Shown here piece after piece: positions 43,040 to 48,812 of a DNA stretch of 48,812 nt; the first letter of the stretch is position 1, and every line of letters begins with the position of its first letter. Position numbers and translations under genes: made by a program. The stretch covers positions 1 to 48,812 of the IMG/VR virus record IMGVR_UViG_3300007542_000002. The stretch is one strand, 5' to 3'. Under the pieces are notes generated by a model that was not told where the DNA came from, did not search any database, and saw only the letters and a list, made by a program, of their open reading frames with translations. The stretch comes from a virus.

Positions 43040-43582
43040 ATGGCGGGACTGACGGCAAAGCAGCGTCGGTTCGTGGCCGAATACCTCGTTGACCTCAACG
43101 CGACCAAGGCAGCGACCCGCGCCGGCTACAGCGAGAAGACCGCGTATTCGGTCGGGCACGAGCTATTGAAGAAACCTGAGATCGCCGCGGCACTGGCGGA
43201 GGCACAGGACGCCGCGCAGAAGCGGACGGGCGTCACGACGGACCGGGTGCTCCGGGAGTTGGCGCGCATCGGCTTTTCGGACATCCGTAAGGCGTTCACT
43301 GAGAGCGGCCACTTGCTCAACCCCCAGGACTGGGATGACGAGACGGCCGCATCGATCGCGTCCATCAAGGTCATCACCCGACCCGAGGGCGAGACCGACG
43401 AGAACGGCAAGCGCAAGGTCGAGCATGTCCACGAGGTGAAGTTCTGGGACAAGAACTCCGCCCTGGAGAAGCTGGCCAAGCATCTCGGCATGTTCATCGA
43501 GCGCCACGAGCACACGGGCAAGGACGGGGGGCCGATTGAAACCCGCACGCTCGCAGACTTCTACGGCGGCACCGACACTTAA
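43040..43582 (+). CDS. terS: Terminase small subunit
   Basis: A 180-residue DNA-packaging protein. It begins GLTAKQRRFVAEYLVDLNATKAATRAGYSEKTAYSVGHELLKKPEI (in pieces, 3-48), the PF03592 (Terminase_2) signature with a HTH for the packaging site. GVTTDRVLRELARIGFSDIR and a LEKLAKHLGMF section follow. The ~47-base overlap with the large subunit gene suggests joint translation. Confidence 0.93.
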   Translation: MAGLTAKQRRFVAEYLVDLNATKAATRAGYSEKTAYSVGHELLKKPEIAAALAEAQDAAQKRTGVTTDRVLRELARIGFSDIRKAFTESGHLLNPQDWDDETAASIASIKVITRPEGETDENGKRKVEHVHEVKFWDKNSALEKLAKHLGMFIERHEHTGKDGGPIETRTLADFYGGTDT

Positions 43583-44939
43583 CCCGGCCCTTCGGTCGTT
43601 CTGGACAGCCCCGGCACGCAACAGGGTCCTCTACGGCGGGCGGTCATCGAGCAAGTCATGGGATGCGGCGGGCTTCGCGGTGTTCCTCGCGTCGAACTAC
43701 CGCATCCGCGTCTTGTGCGCTCGGCAGTTTCAGAACCGCATAGCGGAATCGGTCTACACGCTCCTGAAGATCCAGATCGAGCGGTTCGGCCTGGCTGACG
43801 AGTTCGCCATCACGGACAACTCGATCAAGCATCGCCGCACCGGCTCGGAGTTCATGTTCTACGGCCTCTGGCGCCACATCGACGAGATCAAGTCGCTAGA
43901 GGGTATCGACATCTGCTGGATCGAGGAGGCTCACAACCTCACCGAAGAGCAGTGGAAGGTACTGGAGCCGACGCTTCGCAGCGAGGCGTCGCAGTTCTGG
44001 GTGATCTTCAACCCGCGCCTGACCACGGACTTCGTCTACCGCCGCTTCATCACGAACACGCCGCCGAAGACCATCAAGCGGCAGATCAACTACGACGAGA
44101 ACCCGTTCCTATCGCAGACGATCCTGGACGTGATCCAGGCGGCGCGAGACGAGGACGAAGACGAGTACCGGCACATCTACCTCGGAGAGCCGAGGCAGGA
44201 CGACGATTCCGTCATCATCAAGCGGTCGTGGATCCAGGCGGCGATCGATGCGCACGTCCGGCTCGGCATAGCGCCGTCCGGTCGCAAGCGTGTCGGGTTC
44301 GACGTGGCCGACGACGGCGCAGACAAGAACGCTTCGGTACTGGCGCATGGCATCGTCGCCCTTGCGGTGGAGGAGTGGAAGGGCAGGGAGGACGAATTGT
44401 TGAAGTCGGCTTCCCGTGTCCATGCCCTGGCTGCCGAGAGCGGCGCCGAGATCGACTATGACAGCATCGGCGTGGGTGCTTTCGCTGGCGCGCACTTCAA
44501 GGCGCTGAACGACGAGAAGGGCATCAACATCGCCTACCACCGCTTCAATGCCGGGGGCGAGGTGTTGAACAAGGACAAGCGGATCGACCCGGCTGACCCG
44601 AAGTCGCCGCTGAATGGCGACTACTACGCGAACATCAAGGCGCAGGCCTGGTGGGGCGTCTCCAGGCGCTTCCGCAGCACCTACAACGCGGTCACCAAGG
44701 GCGAGCGCATCGCGGAGGATGACCTGATCAGCATCTCCAGCGACTGCGAGCACCTGGACGCGCTGATCGACGAACTGTCCACCCCGCGCCGGGACTTCGA
44801 CAACCGGGGCAAGGTGAAGGTCGAGAGCAAGAAGGATCTGGGCAAGCGTGACGTGGCGTCGCCGAACAAGGCCGACGCCTTCATCATGGCGTTCGCCCCG
44901 CGATCCGGCTCGCCGCTCAGCTACGCCAACGTGGGATGA
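43536..44939 (+). CDS. terL: Terminase large subunit
   Basis: A 467-residue motor and nuclease for DNA packaging, PBSX-type (PF04466). The Walker A-like motif GGRSSSKS lies at about 34-41 and Walker B IDICWIEEAH at about 123-132. The C-terminal nuclease shows VGFDVADDGADKNA and IDYDSIGVGAF. TTG 43536 is the only plausible start in frame before the conserved LNPALRSFW segment, so the gene has a rare start inside terS. This type of enzyme often packages by headful. Confidence 0.93.
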   Translation: MKPARSQTSTAAPTLNPALRSFWTAPARNRVLYGGRSSSKSWDAAGFAVFLASNYRIRVLCARQFQNRIAESVYTLLKIQIERFGLADEFAITDNSIKHRRTGSEFMFYGLWRHIDEIKSLEGIDICWIEEAHNLTEEQWKVLEPTLRSEASQFWVIFNPRLTTDFVYRRFITNTPPKTIKRQINYDENPFLSQTILDVIQAARDEDEDEYRHIYLGEPRQDDDSVIIKRSWIQAAIDAHVRLGIAPSGRKRVGFDVADDGADKNASVLAHGIVALAVEEWKGREDELLKSASRVHALAAESGAEIDYDSIGVGAFAGAHFKALNDEKGINIAYHRFNAGGEVLNKDKRIDPADPKSPLNGDYYANIKAQAWWGVSRRFRSTYNAVTKGERIAEDDLISISSDCEHLDALIDELSTPRRDFDNRGKVKVESKKDLGKRDVASPNKADAFIMAFAPRSGSPLSYANVG

Positions 44940-44943
44940 CCAG

Positions 44944-46773
44944 ATGACCAACGTCGTCCCGCTCCATGACTCGCTGCGAGCGACCATCGGCGGGCTCGGC
45001 GACCCTGCGCGCGACAAGGCGGCCGGCGTCTACTACGCGCAGTCCCACCTGACCGACGAGCAGTTGCTGAACACCTACCGGTCCTCGTGGCTGGCCCGGA
45101 AGATCGTGGACGTGCCGGCTCTGGACAGCATCCGCAAGGGTCGCGACTGGCAGGCCGAGGGCGATCAAATCGAAAAGCTGGAGGCGGAGGAGGCCCGGCT
45201 CGGTCTGTGGGGCAAGCTGCTCGATGCGCGTGTCAAGGCGCGCCTATGGGGCGGCTCGGCACTCTACATCGGGACGGGGGACACAAACCCGGCCCTGCCG
45301 CTGAACCCTGAGCGCGTCGCCCTTGGGGGCCTGCGCTACGTCACCGTGTTGTCTCGTCGGGAGATCATCGCGGGGGAGTTGGACCAGGACGCTCTGTCGG
45401 AGACCTACGGGCGCCCGGCCAGCTACCAGGTGAGCGGCAACGGACGGCTCGCCATGGTCCATCCGTCCCGCCTCGTGATCTTCATCGGCAGCCCGCATCC
45501 GGACCCGTGGCTCTCGTTCGGCCCGAACCGGGGATGGGGCGACAGCGCGCTGCAATCGGTCATGTCGGCGGTGCAGAACGCGGACAGCACCGCGGCGAAC
45601 ATCGCCAGCCTCGTATTCGAGGCCAACGTGGACGTGTTCGGCATCGAAGGCCTGATGGACCAGGTGATGCACCCGGAGTTCCGGACGCAGCTTATGACCC
45701 GGTTCACGCTCGCCGCGGCGAACAAGGGCATCAACCGGTCCCTGATCAGGGACAAGCAGGAAGAGTATGATCGGAAGCAGATCAGCTTCGCAAATCTGCC
45801 GGAAGTCCTGCAGGAGTTCCTGATTTCGGTAGCGGGGGCATCAGACATTCCGGCTACCCGGCTGTTGGGGCGCTCGCCGGCCGGCATGAACGCCACGGGT
45901 GATAGTGATATCCGGCTCTACTACGACCGTATCCAGTCCATGCAGGAGCTGGAGATGCGCCCGGCGCTGTCTCGGCTCGATGAGTGCCTGATCCGGTCGA
46001 CCTTCGGAGAGCGCGATCCGGACATCCACTACCGGTGGGCATCGCTCTGGCAGGTCAGCGACAAGGACCGCGCCGACATCCTGAAGGTTAAGGCGGACGC
46101 GGCCCGGACGATTGCGGGCACCGGCGGGACATCGCCGCCGCTGATGCCTATCGAGGCGCTGAGCGAGGCTCTGGTCAACTCCATCACGGAGGACGGCTCT
46201 CTGCCGGGCCTAGAGGCCGCCATAGACGAGTTCGGCGTCCTCGCTGAGCAGGAAGACGAGCCGGAGACGATGGTCGCGGCAGTGACGCCGGTGGCTGGGG
46301 AGGCGCCGTCCAACGCACCTGCGCGCATGGCTGCAAACGACGCGAAGCCCCGTACTTTGTACGTCCGGCGCGACGTACTGAACCGGGGCGATATTGAGCG
46401 ATGGGCGAAGGCGCAGGGCTTCAGCCAAATCGTGCCGGACTTGCACGTCACCGTTGCCTACAGCCGAACGCCCGTCGACTGGTTCAAGGTCGGCACGTCA
46501 TGGTCCGACAAGGTGGAGATCGGCGCCGGCGGGCCGCGCCAGATGGAGCGGCTGGGCGCCGACGGGAAGTACATCGTCCTGCTCATCACCGCGAACGAAC
46601 TGGTCTGGCGCCACCGCGAAATCATCGAGGCCGGCGCATCGTGGGATTGGGCGGACTACCAGCCGCACATCTCCATCCAAATCGGCGGCGACATCGATCT
46701 TGAGAAGGTCGAGCCCTACCAGGGACGCATCGTCCTGGGGCCGGAGATCTTCGAGGAATTGAGGGCCGACTGA
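44944..46773 (+). CDS. Portal protein (DUF1073) fused to an Acb1-like anti-CBASS domain
   Basis: A 609-residue protein. Residues about 1-430 are a DUF1073 portal: LLNTYRSSWLARKIVDVPALDSIRKGRDW, ARLWGGSALYIG, and IPATRLLGRSPAGMNATGDSDIRLYYD (in pieces). This forms the ring through which DNA passes. Residues about 475-609 match Acb1, a 2H phosphoesterase that cuts cyclic nucleotide signals: LHVTVAYSRTPVDW (His501, Thr503) and ASWDWADYQPHISIQ (His575, Ser577). Both HxT/S motifs are intact, so the domain may be active. The fused form is known in phage databases. Confidence 0.85.
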   Translation: MTNVVPLHDSLRATIGGLGDPARDKAAGVYYAQSHLTDEQLLNTYRSSWLARKIVDVPALDSIRKGRDWQAEGDQIEKLEAEEARLGLWGKLLDARVKARLWGGSALYIGTGDTNPALPLNPERVALGGLRYVTVLSRREIIAGELDQDALSETYGRPASYQVSGNGRLAMVHPSRLVIFIGSPHPDPWLSFGPNRGWGDSALQSVMSAVQNADSTAANIASLVFEANVDVFGIEGLMDQVMHPEFRTQLMTRFTLAAANKGINRSLIRDKQEEYDRKQISFANLPEVLQEFLISVAGASDIPATRLLGRSPAGMNATGDSDIRLYYDRIQSMQELEMRPALSRLDECLIRSTFGERDPDIHYRWASLWQVSDKDRADILKVKADAARTIAGTGGTSPPLMPIEALSEALVNSITEDGSLPGLEAAIDEFGVLAEQEDEPETMVAAVTPVAGEAPSNAPARMAANDAKPRTLYVRRDVLNRGDIERWAKAQGFSQIVPDLHVTVAYSRTPVDWFKVGTSWSDKVEIGAGGPRQMERLGADGKYIVLLITANELVWRHREIIEAGASWDWADYQPHISIQIGGDIDLEKVEPYQGRIVLGPEIFEELRAD

Positions 46774-47927
46774 TGCACTTCACTGACCGGCTTACGTTGG
46801 ACGGCGAGATCCGCCGGACCGGCGATGGGTATGCCGTGGTCTCCGCCCGCGTGGCGCGGGCCGGCAACGTCCAGGCCTACACCGGCGCCGAGATCGGGGT
46901 GTCGGATAAGGCTGTCGTGCGCGTCTACCGTCCGGCCGATGCCGTGTTCCGTCGCGATGCGTTAGCGTCCTATGCGGGGGTCCCGGTCACCGTTGGGCAC
47001 CCCGCCGGCAAGGTCGATGCCACGTCGTGGAAGGATCTGGCGGTCGGCGAGGTCGGCGACGAGGTGCTGCGCGACGGCGATTTCGTCCGCGTGCCGATGA
47101 TGCTGCGCGACGCTAAGGCAATCGCGGCGGTCGAAGGCGGCATGCGCGAGCTGTCGATGGGCTACGACGCGCAACTGACCATGGCCGACGGCTTGACCCC
47201 GGACGGGCAGCCGTTCGATGCGGTCATGTCCGACTTCAAGATGAACCACGTCGCGATTGTCGATAAGGCGCGCGGCGGGCACGAACTCCGCATCGGTGAC
47301 GGTGCGGTGACCTGGGGCGCAAGCCCGATTTCCACCACCGATGAGAGGAACCCGGTCATGCCGGAAGCAAACCTGCGTACGGTGGTCGTGGACGGACTGT
47401 CGGTGCAGACCACCGATCAGGGCGCCCAGGCCATCGACAAGCTCCAGAAGGCCGTTGCCGATGCGCTGGCGAAGGCTGCGGATGCCGAAACCGCGCACGC
47501 TGCCGCGATCAAGGCGAAGGACGAGGAGATCGGCTCCCTGAAGGCCGAGAACCAGAAGATCAAGGACGCCGCGCCGAAGCCGGCCGATCTGGACCGCATG
47601 GTTGCGGCTCGTGTCGCACTCGTCACCACGGCGCGCGCCATCGTGGCCGACGTGAAGGTCGACGGCCTGACCGACGCGGACATCCGCAAGTCGGTCGTCA
47701 CGTCGAAGCTCGGCGCCGAGCTGGTGAAGGACGCCAGCGACGACATGATCGCCGGCATGTTCAAGGCCATCGCCAAGGACGCGAAGCCGGTCGACCCGTT
47801 CCGCGCGGCACTTCAGAGCCGCACCCATACCGCCGACAGCAGCGACCCGAAGGCCGTTGCCGATGCGGCCTATGCCAAGCGTACGGAAACCCTCCGCGGC
47901 GCTTGGGAACCGAAGACCGCGGCCTGA
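46773..47927 (+). CDS. Prohead protease/scaffold fusion (DUF2213-like)
   Basis: A 384-residue protein. Residues 1-190 match DUF2213 protease-like proteins: GYAVVSARVARAGNVQAYTG, PVTVGHPAGKVD and FKMNHVAIVDKARGG. Residues 230-270 are a coiled coil (DALAKAADAETAHAAAIKAK), and the rest is a scaffold-like helix region. An internal ATG at 47358, with gagagg nine bases upstream, could start the scaffold part alone (about 189 residues), as in other phages. It overlaps the portal stop as TGATG. Confidence 0.8.
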   Translation: MHFTDRLTLDGEIRRTGDGYAVVSARVARAGNVQAYTGAEIGVSDKAVVRVYRPADAVFRRDALASYAGVPVTVGHPAGKVDATSWKDLAVGEVGDEVLRDGDFVRVPMMLRDAKAIAAVEGGMRELSMGYDAQLTMADGLTPDGQPFDAVMSDFKMNHVAIVDKARGGHELRIGDGAVTWGASPISTTDERNPVMPEANLRTVVVDGLSVQTTDQGAQAIDKLQKAVADALAKAADAETAHAAAIKAKDEEIGSLKAENQKIKDAAPKPADLDRMVAARVALVTTARAIVADVKVDGLTDADIRKSVVTSKLGAELVKDASDDMIAGMFKAIAKDAKPVDPFRAALQSRTHTADSSDPKAVADAAYAKRTETLRGAWEPKTAA

Positions 47928-47956
47928 GCCCGGCATTCAGCAAAGGAGCCTGAACA

Positions 47957-48424
47957 ATGGCAGTGGTGCAGAGCACCTATGCGACCACGCTCCCGGTCGG
48001 CTATCCGGGCATGGTCGCGAACGGCGAGACGAGCAATCGTATCTCGCGCACGGTCGAAGATGCCGCCGGCATCGGTTTCGGCGTCGCGGTCTTCCGCGGC
48101 TCCGGCGATCACGGCGTCACGGCGACCCCGTCCGCAGCGCTTCTCGGCATCACCATCGCCGACAAGACGCAGATGGAGTTCCCGAACTCCGACACCGCCG
48201 ACGAATACGCCCAGTACGCGACCTGCGCCATCATGACGCTCGGTGTGATCTGGGTCACGGCGGGGTCGAACACGACCGATGGAGCAGCCGTCTACGTCGG
48301 TGACGGCGATCCCGATACGGCCGGCATCTTCACCGCTTCGTCCACCGGCAACGTCGCGCTCACGGGCTGGACGTTCCAGGACACCGTGTCGAGCGGCGCC
48401 CTCGTGCGCATCGCTCGCCGCTGA
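47957..48424 (+). CDS. Head cement-like structural protein
   Basis: A 155-residue beta-rich protein; aaaggag lies ahead of the ATG. It reads VVQSTYATTLPVGYPGMVANGE, then GIGFGVAVFRGSGDHGV and ITIADKTQMEF, ending ALVRIARR. The pattern is that of P22 gp24-like cement proteins, which sit between scaffold and capsid genes and stabilise the shell from outside. Confidence 0.75.
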   Translation: MAVVQSTYATTLPVGYPGMVANGETSNRISRTVEDAAGIGFGVAVFRGSGDHGVTATPSAALLGITIADKTQMEFPNSDTADEYAQYATCAIMTLGVIWVTAGSNTTDGAAVYVGDGDPDTAGIFTASSTGNVALTGWTFQDTVSSGALVRIARR

Positions 48425-48453
48425 CCCCTAACACACAGGAAAGGACAAGCCCG

Positions 48454-48812
48454 ATGCACGCGGCCCAGTTCCTCGATGCTCAGCAGGCGCTGGGCTTCGT
48501 CACTCCCCAGTTCTACAACATCGAGCGCAACATCTACGAGGTGAAGTACCCCTCGTTCGATTATGCGTCGCTGATCCCGGTCGTCACCGAAGGCAGCGAG
48601 TGGGCGCGGGGAACCGTGTTTTACTCGATGGACAGCGCCGGCAAGGCCGAATGGATGAGCGGCGCCGGGTTCGACATGCCCTACGCCGACGTGTCCAAGA
48701 CGCAGTTCGTCCATGGCTTCCACATGGCCGGCATCGGCTACGAGTGGAACCTGGAGGAAATCTCTGTGGCTTCGCTCGAAGGCATCAACATGAGCGACGC
48801 CAAGGCCCGCGC
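48454..48812 (+). CDS. Major capsid protein, N-terminal part (continues at base 2)
   Basis: ATG 48454 follows acaggaaagg. The frame reads MHAAQFLDAQQALGFVTPQF, then YEVKYPSFDYASLIPVVTEG, and runs to the window end, then goes on from base 2 through the shared 123 bases. The N-terminal section fits DUF2184-type capsid proteins. The full product is about 318 residues. It is expected to be the most abundant virion protein. Confidence 0.85.
   Translation, partial: MHAAQFLDAQQALGFVTPQFYNIERNIYEVKYPSFDYASLIPVVTEGSEWARGTVFYSMDSAGKAEWMSGAGFDMPYADVSKTQFVHGFHMAGIGYEWNLEEISVASLEGINMSDAKAR
48690..48812. repeat. Terminal direct repeat, copy 2
   Basis: Identical to 1-123. It shows that the window closes on itself within the major capsid gene. 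Confidence 0.97.

Noticed and set aside
48001-48812. CRISPR array anywhere in the window
   Set aside because: No regularly spaced direct repeats of 20-40 bases were seen; short repeats found are single pairs.

Overview
The window is one complete temperate phage genome of the siphovirus type, cut open inside its major capsid gene. Bases 1-123 are identical to 48690-48812, so the unique genome is about 48,689 bp and circular or circularly permuted. The DNA is GC-rich, with tightly packed genes joined by ATGA and TGATG overlaps. GC content and gene types (DUF1073 portal, GH108 endolysin, DUF6950 tail protein, Rad52-like annealing protein) suggest an alphaproteobacterial host. That host is an inference; no host gene is present to prove it.

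Late region (rightward, about 43.0 kb to the end, continuing from 1 to 19.5 kb). It holds the terminase subunits, a portal with an anti-CBASS Acb1-like C-terminal domain, a protease/scaffold protein, a cement-like protein and the major capsid protein. Head-tail connectors, an inserted zinc-finger HNH endonuclease, tail terminator and tail tube follow. Next are a tail assembly chaperone with a -1 frameshift site, the tape measure, distal tail genes and a beta-helix tailspike. The lysis genes (endolysin, holin, small lipoprotein) close the module. Two genes for exported proteins lie on the opposite strand between chaperone and tape measure.

Leftward early region (31.0 down to 19.5 kb). About 30 mostly small genes read leftward from a promoter at about 31.1 kb. 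They include SSB, a Rad52-family annealing protein, a Gp157-like protein, two HNH proteins, an excisionase-like protein and a tyrosine integrase. Many other products are small zinc-ribbon or coiled-coil proteins of unknown function.

Switch region (31.0-31.8 kb). A leftward XRE repressor gene and a rightward cro-like gene diverge. Four related palindromes (arms TAGGACG/CGTCCTA or close variants) occupy both early promoters and the repressor start. The cro-like transcript appears leaderless.

Rightward early/middle region (31.6-42.9 kb). It holds small membrane proteins, two DNA methyltransferases (one with a second recognisable reading frame), a DUF1064 nuclease-like protein, a protein with an IS110-transposase-like C-terminal domain, two ParB-like proteins, a DUF1376 replication protein and a helper, and then a two-gene leftward regulatory cassette between exact 16-bp direct repeats just before the terminase.

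The most unusual items are the portal-Acb1 fusion, the dual-frame methyltransferase, the IS110-derived protein lacking its N-terminal nuclease domain, the highly structured non-coding block at 18.0-18.35 kb with a tRNA-like element, the four-site switch, and two small genes broken by a single-base shift or a nonsense codon.
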